Origin: Vannielia litorea
Lineage (GTDB): Bacteria > Pseudomonadota > Alphaproteobacteria > Rhodobacterales > Rhodobacteraceae
DNA: 64,000 bases
NCBI RefSeq assembly: GCF_900142295.1
Contig: NZ_FSRL01000001.1
Location: 1,798,001-1,862,000 of the forward strand
Direction: 5' to 3'
A program made the translations under genes and the position numbers. Each line of letters opens with the position of its first letter. Within the stretch, counting starts at the first letter, position 1. Positions 1 to 8,740 of the stretch are shown here, piece after piece. The notes under the pieces are model-generated. The model was not told the DNA's origin, ran no database searches, and saw nothing but the letters and a program-made list of their open reading frames with translations.

Positions 1-880
1 TGGGCGGTGCGAGCGTGCCCTCGTAGATCAGCCCCTTGCCCCGCAGATCGTCGATCGCCGCCTCGATCTTGCCGGTGCCGTAGAGGCTCTTCTCGCTGAA
101 GAACACATCCATCTGCACGCCCAGCGCGGCGAGGTCCTGGCGGATCAGCTCCATCATCGCGTCGGTGGCGAAGTTGCGCACCTCCTCGAGCCAGAACTGC
201 TCTCCCTTGTCGATGAACCGGTCCCCGACCCTGGCCTTCAAGGCCTCGCCCACCGGCACGAGATAATCGCCCGGATAGGTGCCATCCTCGAAGGCAACGT
301 CATGGCCGTGCGCCTCGAGGTAACGCAGGTAGACCGACCGGGCGAGCACGTCGACCTGGGCGCCGCCATCGTTGATGTAATACTCGCGCGTCACCTCGTA
401 ACCCGCATAGGCCAGCAGGCTTGCCAGCGCGTCGCCAAACACCGCGCCCCGGGTGTGCCCCACATGCATCGGCCCGGTAGGGTTGGCGGACACGAACTCG
501 ACGTTCACCCGCCGTCCCTCGCCCATGCTCGACCGGCCATAGGAGACCCGATCCGCCAGAACCGCCTTCACGATCCCGCCCCAGACATCGGAAGCCAGAG
601 CGAGGTTGATGAAGCCGGGGCCGGCCACCTCCGCCCGTTCGATCCGGCCATCACGCACCAGACGCTCCGCCAGCGCGGTGGCGATCTCGCGCGGGTTGGC
701 GGCGGCGGGCTTGGCCAGCACCATCGCGGCGTTGGTCGCCATGTCGCCATGGGCGGCGTCGCGCGGCGGCTCCACCGTCACGTTGGCGAGGTCCAGCCCC
801 TCGGGCAGCGCGCCTTCGGCCATCATGGCGCCCAGCTCGGCCACCACCAGCGCCCGGATATCGGCAAAGAGGTTCATCAT
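1..880 (-). CDS. argS: Arginyl-tRNA synthetase, N-terminal part (3' end outside window)
   Basis: Class I aminoacyl-tRNA synthetase that charges tRNA-Arg in the cytoplasm. Reading leftward from the ATG at 880 gives about 293 residues: an N-terminal additional domain (about residues 1-110), then the catalytic core with the class I signature [11 protein letters not shown], the ArgS form of the HIGH motif, followed by [13 protein letters not shown]. The start is chosen because AAGGA lies five bases upstream; a second in-frame ATG follows immediately. The KMSKS region and the anticodon-binding domain lie beyond the left edge. It is next to dgt and erpA, as is common in Rhodobacteraceae. Identification is very secure from the motifs and family layout. 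Confidence 0.96.
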   Translation of the reverse strand, partial: MMNLFADIRALVVAELGAMMAEGALPEGLDLANVTVEPPRDAAHGDMATNAAMVLAKPAAANPREIATALAERLVRDGRIERAEVAGPGFINLALASDVWGGIVKAVLADRVSYGRSSMGEGRRVNVEFVSANPTGPMHVGHTRGAVFGDALASLLAYAGYEVTREYYINDGGAQVDVLARSVYLRYLEAHGHDVAFEDGTYPGDYLVPVGEALKARVGDRFIDKGEQFWLEEVRNFATDAMMELIRQDLAALGVQMDVFFSEKSLYGTGKIEAAIDDLRGKGLIYEGTLAPP

Positions 881-972
881 TTCGGTCCTTCTCGTGCCCC
901 GCGTCTCTATCACCGCGCATCCGCGCGTCAAGCACCGCTTGCCGCGGCCGTGCCGCTTGGTAGAAGACGGGG

Positions 973-1089
973 ATGAAGGCTGACCTCGGCCAGTATGACC
1001 CGCAACAGGGCCTCGCGATGGTGGTTTCTGCGCTCCGCCTCACGGCGCCCGAAGCCTTCTCCGCCGCTCGCACCTACCTCAACCGCTGA
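973..1089 (+). CDS. Possible small protein, 38 aa
   Basis: A short ATG-initiated frame encoding 38 residues (starts [10 protein letters not shown], ends ARTYLNR). It lies in the gap after the divergent argS start and ends 14 bases before the next gene on the same strand, so the two could be co-transcribed. A purine-rich stretch (agaagacgggg) just before the ATG could act as a ribosome binding site. It has no recognisable domain, no signal peptide and no membrane segment. The evidence is spacing, strand and the RBS-like sequence only. It may be a chance frame. Confidence 0.35.
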   Translation: MKADLGQYDPQQGLAMVVSALRLTAPEAFSAARTYLNR

Positions 1090-1103
1090 ACCCAAGGCCC
1101 CCC

Positions 1104-2186
1104 ATGGACGACCTCTCCCCCAGCCACCGCGCCCTGCGCCTGAGCATCGCCCTTGCCCTGGCCTCGGCAGGCCTGAGCCTGCTGCTCTTCACCATCCCCC
1201 GCGAGATGATCATGCCCCGGCCGCCGCTCTACCAGTTCGAGGGGCTGGCCTTCCGGTTCGTGCAGGGGGCGGGCCTCGCCATCTCTTTGCTGTCCATGCT
1301 GATCGCCGCCGTGCTGCCGCAAGCCGTGCCTCTGCCCGGCTCGGGGCGCTGCGCGCGCATCGGGGCGCACCTGGCCACGGCCCTCCTGGCGCTGATCGCG
1401 GTGGCCAACATCTGGTTCGCCACCCGCAGTGGGCTGGAGCTGGCCGCCCGCGATGTCTACGTCGCACAGGTTGCCGTGCTGTCGCTTGGCGCGCTCATCG
1501 GCATCGCCGGTCCGCTGGCGCTGATCGCCGCTCTGGCGCTGCGCCTGCCCCGGCGTGGGCCGCGCATTGCCGCGCTGGCCGCTCTCGCCCTGCTGGTGCT
1601 GGCCGACGTCGCGCTTTCGGCGGGCCTCTCGCCCCTGCCCACCGGCGGGCTGCTCCTGGCGCTCCTGTTGCTGCTCGCCACCGCCCTGCACCGCCACGCC
1701 CTGATGCCCGGGGCCACCCGCCCCTGGCTCGTCGCGCTGGCCGCACTCTGGGCCCTGCCCTGGGCGGTGGCCCGGCTGCCGCTGGCCGGGGCCGCGCTGA
1801 TGATCAGCGACACCTCCCAGCGTTTTCCCTCCCTCGCCGAGGCCCTCCTTGCGCCCGAACCCGCCGACCACCTGATCGGCGCCCTGCCGCTGCTGCTCTG
1901 CCTCGGCGCGCTGGCCAGCCTGCTCTTCGCCCAGCCGCACCGCCGGATCAACCGCGCCCTCGCTACGCTGCTCTGCCTCGCCGCCCTGCTGCCCGCGCTG
2001 GTCCAGGCGCTCGGCTACGCGCCCTTCAGCCCCTCCGCAGCACTCGACATGCTGCGCTCGGGCGCCCTCGGCCCCGGCGCCGCGCTGGCCACCTTCCTCG
2101 GCTGGGTCGCGCTCACGGCGGCCGTGCCCATCGCCGCCCTCGCCGCCGCCTGGCTCTGGCTAAAGGCCGCCCGCGACCCGCTCTGA
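1104..2186 (+). CDS. Polytopic membrane protein of unknown function
   Basis: 360 residues, rich in Leu and Ala, with about ten hydrophobic segments spread over the whole length (the first around residues 13-31, the last around 325-350). It is therefore an integral inner-membrane protein. I recognise no family motif: there is no ATP-binding site, no obvious transporter signature and no catalytic pattern. The start is the ATG preceded by AAGG with six bases of spacing. The 3' end overlaps the end of the convergent dgt gene by 27 bases. It sits between dgt and argS, which are usually closer together in relatives, so it may be a lineage-specific insertion. Confidence 0.75.
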   Translation: MDDLSPSHRALRLSIALALASAGLSLLLFTIPREMIMPRPPLYQFEGLAFRFVQGAGLAISLLSMLIAAVLPQAVPLPGSGRCARIGAHLATALLALIAVANIWFATRSGLELAARDVYVAQVAVLSLGALIGIAGPLALIAALALRLPRRGPRIAALAALALLVLADVALSAGLSPLPTGGLLLALLLLLATALHRHALMPGATRPWLVALAALWALPWAVARLPLAGAALMISDTSQRFPSLAEALLAPEPADHLIGALPLLLCLGALASLLFAQPHRRINRALATLLCLAALLPALVQALGYAPFSPSAALDMLRSGALGPGAALATFLGWVALTAAVPIAALAAAWLWLKAARDPL

Positions 2187-3326
2187 GTCCCCGCCCAGAA
2201 GCCGCTCGTGCACCTGCAAGGCAAAGCGGTCGGTCATGCCGGCAATGTAGTCCGCCACGATCCGCGCCATGGCTGTCTCGTTCTGCGCCTCGGCCACATC
2301 CTTCTGCCATTCGTCGGGAAGCAAATCGGGGCGCGACATGAAGAGCGGAAACAGCTCTTCCACCACCCTGGTCACCCGTGTCCGCATCTCCACCACCGCC
2401 GGCGCCCGGTACATGCGGTGAAACAGGAACTCGCGCACCTCCGCGATGCGCTCCTTGAGGTCGGGCGAGAAGTCCACCACCGCGTGGCCCAGCTCGCGCA
2501 CCTCCTGCGCGCTCTCCGGTGCGGCGGCATTGAGCCGTGCCCGGCTGACCGCGATCACGTCTTCGACCATCACCCCGAACACCCGCCGCAGGGCCTCGTA
2601 GCGCCGCCGCTTGAACTCGAGCCCGGGGTAGAGCTGATCGACCTGACGATAACTGTCGGCGGTGAGCTTCAGCTCCTCCAGGTCGGCATCGGTGAACAGG
2701 CCGGCGCGCAGCCCGTCCATCAGGTCGTGGTTGTTGTAGGCGATGTCATCGGAGAGCGCGGCCACCTGCGCCTCGGCGCTGGCGTGGGTGTGCAACTCGA
2801 GATCCTGCAGCCTGGCGTATTCGGCGAGGCCATAGGGCAGCTCGCCGGTCACAGGCCCGTTGTGCTTGGCAATCCCTTCGAGGCTCTCCCAGGTGAGGTT
2901 GATCCCGTCGAACTCGGCGTAGTGCCGCTCCAGCGAGGTGACGATGCGGATGGCCTGGGCATTGTGATCGAACCCGCCATAGGGGGCCATCAGTTCCGCC
3001 AGCGCATCCTCTCCGGTATGGCCGAAGGGCGTGTGGCCAAGATCATGGGCCAGCGCCACCGCCTCGGTCAGTTCGATGTTCAGCCCCAGCGTGCCCGCGA
3101 TCGTCCGCCCCACCTGCGCCACCTCCAGAGTATGGGTCAACCGGGTGCGAAAGTGATCGCCCTCGTGCTCGACGAAGACCTGGGTCTTGTGCTTGAGCCG
3201 CCGGAACGCGCTGGCATGGATGATCCGGTCCCGATCACGCTGAAATGGGGACCGAAAATGGCTTTCTTCTTCCGGATAGAGCCTGCCGCGGCTCTGTTCC
3301 GGATCACATGCATAGGCTGCCCGCAT
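2160..3326 (-). CDS. dgt: Deoxyguanosinetriphosphate triphosphohydrolase-like protein
   Basis: HD-domain dNTP triphosphohydrolase, which removes triphosphate from deoxynucleotides and so influences dNTP pools. The 388-residue protein carries the metal-binding HD pattern: H65 in RLTHTLEVAQ, then H94-D95 in ALAHDLGHTPFGHTGE, with later conserved stretches (SDDIAYNNHDLMDGLRAG). The N-terminus has the family pattern SPFQRDRDRIIHASAFRRL. Its start faces the erpA start 86 bases away, so a divergent promoter region is shared. The 3' end overlaps the convergent membrane-protein gene. dgt next to erpA and argS is a conserved Rhodobacteraceae arrangement. Confidence 0.93.
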   Translation of the reverse strand: MRAAYACDPEQSRGRLYPEEESHFRSPFQRDRDRIIHASAFRRLKHKTQVFVEHEGDHFRTRLTHTLEVAQVGRTIAGTLGLNIELTEAVALAHDLGHTPFGHTGEDALAELMAPYGGFDHNAQAIRIVTSLERHYAEFDGINLTWESLEGIAKHNGPVTGELPYGLAEYARLQDLELHTHASAEAQVAALSDDIAYNNHDLMDGLRAGLFTDADLEELKLTADSYRQVDQLYPGLEFKRRRYEALRRVFGVMVEDVIAVSRARLNAAAPESAQEVRELGHAVVDFSPDLKERIAEVREFLFHRMYRAPAVVEMRTRVTRVVEELFPLFMSRPDLLPDEWQKDVAEAQNETAMARIVADYIAGMTDRFALQVHERLLGGDSERVAGGL

Positions 3327-3412
3327 TCCTGCCCTTTCCCCGAACTTCTGGCGCTGCCCTGCCTTGCCGCGCCCTGTGTCGCCCCATATATTTGAAACCT
3401 GAACGGAAAGCG

Positions 3413-3745
3413 ATGCACCCGATGACCCTGACCCTGCCTCCCAAAGTCACCCCACGTGCCTATGCGCGCCTGGCCGAGATCGGCGCGGCGCCGAAAGCCC
3501 TGCGCGTTGCCGTCGAAGGCGGCGGCTGCTCGGGCTTTCAGTATGAGATCACGCTGGACGACCCTGCGGCAGATGACCTGGTGCTCGAGGCCGACGGACA
3601 GAAGGTTGTGGTCGACGAGGTGTCGCTGCCCTTCCTGGAGGGGGCAACCATCGACTTTTCCGACGAGTTGATCGGAGCCCGCTTCGTCATCGAGAACCCG
3701 AACGCCACCTCATCTTGCGGCTGCGGCACGTCGTTCTCGATGTAG
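3413..3745 (+). CDS. erpA: A-type iron-sulfur carrier / insertion protein
   Basis: Small cytoplasmic A-type carrier that delivers Fe-S clusters to apoproteins. From the ATG at 3413 it has 110 residues with the three cluster-binding cysteines in the classic places: C39 in EGGGCSGFQY, and C102 and C104 in SSCGCGTSFSM at the extreme C-terminus. A second in-frame ATG at 3422 is equally possible: GGAAAG is very close to the first ATG and 11 bases from the second. Longer upstream starts would run back through the promoter region shared with dgt. The family is certain; the assignment to ErpA rather than IscA/SufA rests on the typical dgt neighbour. Confidence 0.92.
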   Translation: MHPMTLTLPPKVTPRAYARLAEIGAAPKALRVAVEGGGCSGFQYEITLDDPAADDLVLEADGQKVVVDEVSLPFLEGATIDFSDELIGARFVIENPNATSSCGCGTSFSM

Positions 3746-3821
3746 GTCCCGGCATCGTCCGGAAACGTCAGAACCTTGCCTGCCACCGCCTGACACCACC
3801 GGGCCGAACGGCCGCGATGCC

Positions 3822-4028
3822 TCAGGCCAGATGACGCGTATGGTCGACCTGCTCCCTGGGCAGATCCAGCGAGATATGCCCGGTGCGCGGATTGACCGTG
3901 ACGGCGGGCTTCTCGGGCAGGAAATCAATGGCGGTGTTGAGGTCGCCCAGCAATCGTTCGATCGCCTCGCGGCGGGTTTCGATCCGGGGGGCTTCGGTGC
4001 TGCGGGGGCCGAAAATGGTGCTGAACAT
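3822..4028 (-). CDS. Small conserved-type hypothetical protein, 68 aa
   Basis: 68-residue soluble protein starting MFSTIFGPRS, with a charged helical middle (TRREAIERLLGDLNTAIDFL) and the C-terminal stretch VNPRTGHISLDLPRE. The ATG at 4028 is chosen because GAGAGAG lies at a normal distance upstream. An ATG at 4079 would add 17 residues but has no Shine-Dalgarno sequence. It has no signal peptide and no recognisable domain. It is convergent with erpA and divergent from xth. I do not know its function. Confidence 0.65.
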   Translation of the reverse strand: MFSTIFGPRSTEAPRIETRREAIERLLGDLNTAIDFLPEKPAVTVNPRTGHISLDLPREQVDHTRHLA

Positions 4029-4194
4029 CTGGTAGCTCTCTCTCGGGTCTGTCGGGGTCTCGCCGATCTGGCGTGTCATGAGAAGAACCGCGCCGCCCTT
4101 CGGTCGGTTCCCTTGATTTCTTCTGGAAGCCCGGACAGGCGTTGTGCGCCCCGGCCCCTTGGGGCAGAAAGGCCGCGAGGATCCGGAGGGCCGA

Positions 4195-4977
4195 ATGAAG
4201 ATCGCCACGTTCAACATCAACGGAGTGAAGGCCCGTCTGGAAGCCGTCACCACATGGCTGCAACAAAGCGCCCCCGACGTGGCCCTGCTGCAGGAGATCA
4301 AGTCGGTCGACGAGGCCTTCCCGCGCGAGATGTTCGAGGATCTGGGCTACCAGGTCGAGACCCACGGCCAGAAAGGCTTCAACGGCGTGGCGATCCTGTC
4401 GAAGCTGCCGCTCGAAGATGTCACCCGCGGCCTGCCCGGCGACGAGGCCGACGAACAGGCCCGCTGGATCGAGGCCACCGTGATGGGCGAGCGCACCGCG
4501 CTTCGCCTCTGCGGCCTCTACCTGCCCAACGGCAACCCGGTCGACAGCGATAAATTTCCCTACAAGCTGGGCTGGATGGACCGGCTGATCGAGCGCGGCA
4601 AGGCTCTTCTGGCCGATGAGCAGCCCGCCTTGATGGCCGGCGACTACAACATCATCCCCGCCGCCATTGACGCGGCCCGCCCCGAGGCCTGGGTCGGCGA
4701 CGCGCTCTTCCACCCCGAGAGCCTCGCCCGTTGGCGCGCTCTGAACAACCTCGGCTTCACCGAGGCCTTCCGCGCCCGCACCGGTGCCCCCGGCCACTAT
4801 TCCTTCTGGGATTACCAGCGCGGCGCCTGGGACCGGAATGACGGCATCCGCATCGACCATGTCCTGCTCGCACCGCAGGCCGCCGACTGCCTCGTGGATT
4901 GCTGGATCGAAAAAGACCTGCGCGGCCGCGACAAGCCCTCCGACCATGTGCCGGTCTGGGTGGAGCTGGATGTCTGA
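4195..4977 (+). CDS. xth: Exodeoxyribonuclease III
   Basis: AP endonuclease/3'-5' exonuclease of base-excision repair. The 260-residue protein begins MKIATFNINGVKAR, has the metal-binding glutamate E34 in LLQEIKS, the active-site stretch MAGDYNI and the C-terminal catalytic SDHVPVWVE, all standard for the ExoIII/EEP fold. Start at 4195 with GGAGGG upstream; an earlier in-frame ATG at 4144 would add 17 residues without family similarity. The stop overlaps the start of the next gene by eight bases, which implies translational coupling. Confidence 0.95.
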   Translation: MKIATFNINGVKARLEAVTTWLQQSAPDVALLQEIKSVDEAFPREMFEDLGYQVETHGQKGFNGVAILSKLPLEDVTRGLPGDEADEQARWIEATVMGERTALRLCGLYLPNGNPVDSDKFPYKLGWMDRLIERGKALLADEQPALMAGDYNIIPAAIDAARPEAWVGDALFHPESLARWRALNNLGFTEAFRARTGAPGHYSFWDYQRGAWDRNDGIRIDHVLLAPQAADCLVDCWIEKDLRGRDKPSDHVPVWVELDV

Positions 4978-5737
4978 CGTCACCCCGGGCGAGGCCGCTC
5001 GCGCCGCCCTCGTGGCGCTCACACTCGGCGTTCTCCCCCTGCTGCCCCTGGCGGGCTACGCCTGGGCGCAGGGCGTGTTCGACCCGCCCCGCATCAAGCT
5101 CACCCGCCTCGTCACCGGCAATGACAGCACGGCCCTGCGCGTCGCCCGTGCCATCGAAACCGGCGATACCCCCGGCGTCATCGAGGCTCAAACCGGCGTC
5201 GCGATTGAAGACGGCGGCTCCCGCTCCGGTACCCTCGCCTGGTATCTCGTCGACGCCTTCAGCCAGGACAGCCCCCGCGCCGCCTATTTCGACTGGAAGG
5301 ACGGCTGCGAGCAGGCTTGCCCGCAGCTCGACGCCATGCTGCAACACCACGGCATCGCCGAGCGCCCCGACCCGGCCCGGATCATCGCCGACGAGGCCAT
5401 CCACGCGCAGAACCGGGGCGCGATGCCCGTCGTCTGGGCCCATTACGCCCCGATCTTCGACGCCCACGGGCTGCACCTTCTCACCCTCGATCCGCAGCCG
5501 GGATGGGATGCCTACTACCTCTTCGTCGCCCCCCGCCGCACCGCCCGCAAGTGGTCCGGCACCGTGATCGAAGAGCCCGGAAACGGCGGGCTCGAAATCC
5601 ATGCCATCCCTGCCCCCACCAGCGACATCTCCACAGCCGAAGGCCTCGCCGCCGCGCTCTCCGAGGTCACCGCCGGTGCCGACGCGGCGCACCCCGCCCC
5701 GCTGCTTGCAGGCCTGCCCCTCTCCGATCTCTTCTGA
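4970..5737 (+). CDS. Exported hypothetical protein, coupled to xth
   Basis: 255 residues. A single hydrophobic segment (about residues 12-34, ending near AWAQG) looks like a signal peptide or signal anchor, and the rest is soluble and probably periplasmic. Two cysteines lie close together in DGCEQACPQLD. I recognise no named domain. The ATG lies inside the last codons of xth (eight-base overlap), with GGAG from the xth coding sequence as a likely RBS, so the two genes are probably one transcript. Its partner role is unknown. Confidence 0.7.
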   Translation: MSDVTPGEAARAALVALTLGVLPLLPLAGYAWAQGVFDPPRIKLTRLVTGNDSTALRVARAIETGDTPGVIEAQTGVAIEDGGSRSGTLAWYLVDAFSQDSPRAAYFDWKDGCEQACPQLDAMLQHHGIAERPDPARIIADEAIHAQNRGAMPVVWAHYAPIFDAHGLHLLTLDPQPGWDAYYLFVAPRRTARKWSGTVIEEPGNGGLEIHAIPAPTSDISTAEGLAAALSEVTAGADAAHPAPLLAGLPLSDLF

Positions 5738-5785
5738 GCTGCAACGGGACGGCGGGTGGGGTGTCGTCGCGGCACGCGACGCAGG

Positions 5786-6943
5786 TCACACCGCCGTCAC
5801 ATCCTCGCCCCAGAGCCAGTCGAACCGCCCCGGCAACATCCCCGGCGCAAAACGGCTCGCCGCCCCCAGCGCCCGATGCGCCAGCCAACGCTTCGGCCCC
5901 CGGCCCATGTGATAGTTGCGCGCGTTTGCCGTCGCCGCCGCCACGATCCTGCGGCACCGCTCCGCGCGCGCCGCCTGAAAGGCCGCCAGCCCGGCCTCCA
6001 TCCCATCGGCGCGGTCCAGTTCAGCCGCCAGAACCCAGGCATCCTCCAGCCCCATCGCCGCGCCCTGCGCGAGGTAGGGCAAGGTCGGATGCGCGGCGTC
6101 GCCCAGGATCACCAGCCGCTCCCGCTGCCAGCGCGTCGCCACGCCGTGACGAAAGAGCCCCCAGCGTCGCACCCTCTCGACCCGTTCCAGCCAGCCCGGC
6201 ACCGGCCCGCCGAAGCCGCCGAACGCCGGCCGGAACGCGCCCGGCTCGCCCGGCACCTGCCAGCCCTCCTCGGCCCAATCCGCCGCCTCCTCGCAGGCCA
6301 CGATGTTCACCAGCCGGCCGCCCCGCAGAGGGTAAGCCACCAGGTGCCGCCCCGGCGCCAGGAAAAGCTGCGCCTCGGGCGGCAGCGGCCCTTCTGCCTC
6401 CACCAGCGCCCGCCACGCGACCTGATGGGTGAAGACCGGCTCCTCCGGCCCCATCAGCGCCGCCCGCGCGACAGAGTGCAGCCCGTCCGCCCCCACCACC
6501 AACCCGGCCTCAAGCCCCTCGCCCGTCGCTGTCACCACCGCGCCCTCCGGCCGCACCTCCGCCACCCGGCAGCCCAGCACGATCTCCACGCCCGCCTCCC
6601 GGGCGCCGCGCTCCAGAACCTCGATGATGTCGGCCCGGTGCACGTTGGCAAACCGCCCTCGGCCCGCGTAGGGCACGAAAGCCACCTCCCGGCCCGAGGC
6701 CGCCTCGCGCATCCGCACGCCGCGGCTCTCGTCGCTGACCTCGGCAAAGGCCTCCCCGAGGCCCAGCGCCCCCAGCACCCGCCCGGCGTTCGGACTCACC
6801 TGGATCCCCGCGCCCACCTCGCCGATCTCGCCGGCCTGCTCCACGAGGCGCACCCGCGCCCCGCGCAACGCCAGCGCCCGCGCCGTGGCCAGCCCGGCGA
6901 TCCCGCCGCCCAGCACCAGCACGTCCAATCCGATCAGGGCCAT
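5786..6943 (-). CDS. FAD-dependent monooxygenase (salicylate hydroxylase-like)
   Basis: 385-residue class A flavoprotein monooxygenase. The N-terminal Rossmann motif GGGIAG (residues 12-17) binds FAD, and the second FAD motif is GDAAHPTLPYLAQGAAMGLEDA near residue 285. The DG-type motif VVGADGLHSVAR is also present. Such enzymes hydroxylate aromatic rings using NAD(P)H and oxygen; the nearest types are salicylate 1- and 3-hydroxybenzoate 6-hydroxylases. No other aromatic-degradation gene is next to it, so the substrate cannot be given. It stands upstream of dksA's end on the same strand and is probably transcribed with it. Confidence 0.85.
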   Translation of the reverse strand: MALIGLDVLVLGGGIAGLATARALALRGARVRLVEQAGEIGEVGAGIQVSPNAGRVLGALGLGEAFAEVSDESRGVRMREAASGREVAFVPYAGRGRFANVHRADIIEVLERGAREAGVEIVLGCRVAEVRPEGAVVTATGEGLEAGLVVGADGLHSVARAALMGPEEPVFTHQVAWRALVEAEGPLPPEAQLFLAPGRHLVAYPLRGGRLVNIVACEEAADWAEEGWQVPGEPGAFRPAFGGFGGPVPGWLERVERVRRWGLFRHGVATRWQRERLVILGDAAHPTLPYLAQGAAMGLEDAWVLAAELDRADGMEAGLAAFQAARAERCRRIVAAATANARNYHMGRGPKRWLAHRALGAASRFAPGMLPGRFDWLWGEDVTAV

Positions 6944-7006
6944 GAAACCACAACGCCCGGCCAGCCTCTCGGCCTCCGGGCGCTCCTTGCCGCATCCGTC
7001 ACCGGA

Positions 7007-7429
7007 TCAGTCGTCCCGATGCACCTTCTCGCGGCGCTCGTGGCGCTCCTGCGCCTCCAGGCTCAGCGTGGCGATCGGGCGCGCATCCAGCCGCTTGAGA
7101 GAGATCGGCTCGCCGGTCTCCTCGCAATAGCCGTATTCGCCATTGTCGATCCGGCGCAGCGCGCTGTCGATCTTGGCCACCAGCTTGCGCTGCCGGTCAC
7201 GGGTGCGCAGCTCCAGCGCCCGGTCGGTCTCCTCGCTGGCACGGTCGGCGATATCGGGGATGTTGCGGGTCGAGTGCTGCAGGCCCTCGATCGTGTCACG
7301 GCTGTCGCTGAGCAGGTCGTTCTTCCACTGGATGAGCTTGCGGCGGAAGTATTCCGTCTGGCGGTCATTCATGAAGGGTTCGTCTTCGGCCGGGCGATAA
7401 TCGTCGTCCAGAAAAAGTTCCTGCTTCAT
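7007..7429 (-). CDS. dksA: RNA polymerase-binding transcription factor DksA
   Basis: DksA/TraR family regulator that binds the RNA polymerase secondary channel and works with ppGpp. 140 residues from the ATG at 7429: a coiled-coil region (about 25-100, containing FRRKLIQWKNDLL and DIADRASEETDRALELR) and a C-terminal zinc-finger-like segment. The usual four-cysteine finger is reduced to one cysteine (YGYCEETGEPI), as in many alphaproteobacterial DksA proteins. Start chosen because AGGGAG precedes it; in-frame ATGs at 7477 and 7492 would add residues with no family similarity. Confidence 0.93.
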   Translation of the reverse strand: MKQELFLDDDYRPAEDEPFMNDRQTEYFRRKLIQWKNDLLSDSRDTIEGLQHSTRNIPDIADRASEETDRALELRTRDRQRKLVAKIDSALRRIDNGEYGYCEETGEPISLKRLDARPIATLSLEAQERHERREKVHRDD

Positions 7430-7607
7430 CCGTGCTCCCTCGGGCTGTGCTTGTTTCTCACTCTTACGAGTCGTCTGCATCACGCGCTCCATTGGGGCTC
7501 ATCTACACGGGCAAGCCCCCCTTGTCACTGTCTTTTAATGCCGTCAGTGTGGAATTGACCACGCCGTGATCACAATAATCCGCCCACGGGGAAGATTGAG
7601 GAAATTC

Positions 7608-8447
7608 ATGAAATTCGAAGGCACGGAAAGCTATGTCGCCACCGAGGACCTGACTGTCTCGGTCAATGCCGCGGTGGCCCTCGAACGGCCGCTCCTGGTG
7701 AAAGGAGAGCCCGGCACTGGCAAGACAGAGCTGGCCCGCCAGGTCTCGGCTGCACTGGGTCTTCCGATGATCGAATGGCACATCAAGTCCACCACCCGCG
7801 CCCAGCAGGGGCTCTACGAGTACGACGCCGTCAGCCGGTTGCGCGACAGCCAGCTGGGCGACGAACGCGTCCACGACGTGGCCAATTACATCAAACCCGG
7901 CAAGCTCTGGGAGGCCTTCTCGGCAGAGCGCCGCGTGGTGCTGCTGATCGACGAGATCGACAAGGCCGACATCGAGTTTCCCAACGACCTGCTGCAGGAG
8001 CTCGACCGGATGGAGTTTCACGTCTACGAAACCGGTGAGACGGTGCGCGCCATCCACCGCCCCATCGTCATCATCACCTCCAACAACGAAAAGGAGCTGC
8101 CCGACGCCTTCCTGCGCCGCTGCTTCTTCCATTTCATCCGCTTCCCCGACCTGGAGACGCTCAAGCAGATCGTCGAGGTCCACCACCCCGGCATCAAGCC
8201 CGAGCTGCTGACCACCGCGCTCACCCAGTTCTACGAAATCCGCGACCAGCCCGGCCTGAAGAAGAAGCCGTCAACAAGCGAAGTCCTAGACTGGCTCAAA
8301 CTCCTCCTCGCAGAAGACCTCTCCCCCGAGGACCTCAAACGCGACGGCGCCAACGCCCTGCCCAAGCTCCACGGTGCCCTGCTGAAGAACGAACAGGACG
8401 TGCACCTGTTTGAACGCCTGGCGTTCATGGCGCGGCGGGAGAGGTGA
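7608..8447 (+). CDS. MoxR-family AAA+ ATPase
   Basis: 279 residues. Walker A is GEPGTGKT (residues 33-40), Walker B is VVLLIDEIDKA, and sensor elements follow (IITSNNEKELPDAFLRRC), all typical of MoxR ATPases, which act as chaperones for assembly or metal-centre maturation. The ATG at 7608 has TGAGGA upstream. MoxR genes normally sit directly before a gene for a von Willebrand factor A (CoxE-like) protein. Here the next genes are two small ones of unknown type on the opposite strand, so the expected partner is absent at this position. Confidence 0.92.
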   Translation: MKFEGTESYVATEDLTVSVNAAVALERPLLVKGEPGTGKTELARQVSAALGLPMIEWHIKSTTRAQQGLYEYDAVSRLRDSQLGDERVHDVANYIKPGKLWEAFSAERRVVLLIDEIDKADIEFPNDLLQELDRMEFHVYETGETVRAIHRPIVIITSNNEKELPDAFLRRCFFHFIRFPDLETLKQIVEVHHPGIKPELLTTALTQFYEIRDQPGLKKKPSTSEVLDWLKLLLAEDLSPEDLKRDGANALPKLHGALLKNEQDVHLFERLAFMARRER

Positions 8448-8458
8448 AACTCAGCTCT

Positions 8459-8722
8459 CTACTCTGCCGGAATTCGCCAGAGAGATTGAAGTTTGCTGGT
8501 GCTTGATGCTGCCAAAGCGTTCGGCGTCACAGAGACAATTCTTAGCCAAGCACTGTAGTCCGATGATTTAGCGACAATCGCTGAATGCGTCGCCGTTTTT
8601 CGAAGGTGGACGCTGGGATTCAAAGGCATGTACCCAGACGCTAGGACCACCGCCCGCACTTCATTTACAGCGGCCAGCGCCTTCCCTTCTTCTTCCAGTG
8701 CCTGATACTCTTCGTAGGTCAT
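8459..8722 (-). CDS. Small hypothetical protein, 87 aa (islet gene 2)
   Basis: 87 residues starting MTYEEYQALEEEGKAL, acidic at the N-terminus and Ser/Ala-rich after that. I recognise no domain. GGTGAGGA lies just before the ATG, and the start is only 18 bases after the stop of the preceding gene on the same strand, so the two form a small operon. Base composition is visibly lower in GC than the flanking moxR and phzF genes, which suggests acquired DNA. The C-terminal half has no clear fold and the gene could be partly degenerate. Confidence 0.55.
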   Translation of the reverse strand: MTYEEYQALEEEGKALAAVNEVRAVVLASGYMPLNPSVHLRKTATHSAIVAKSSDYSAWLRIVSVTPNALAASSTSKLQSLWRIPAE

Positions 8723-8740
8723 CGGTTCATCCTCACCGGG

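Noticed and set aside
5756..7558. A 600-codon plus-strand frame
   Set aside because: Antisense to the FAD monooxygenase and dksA genes, Pro/Arg/His-rich with no domain: a typical GC-rich shadow.
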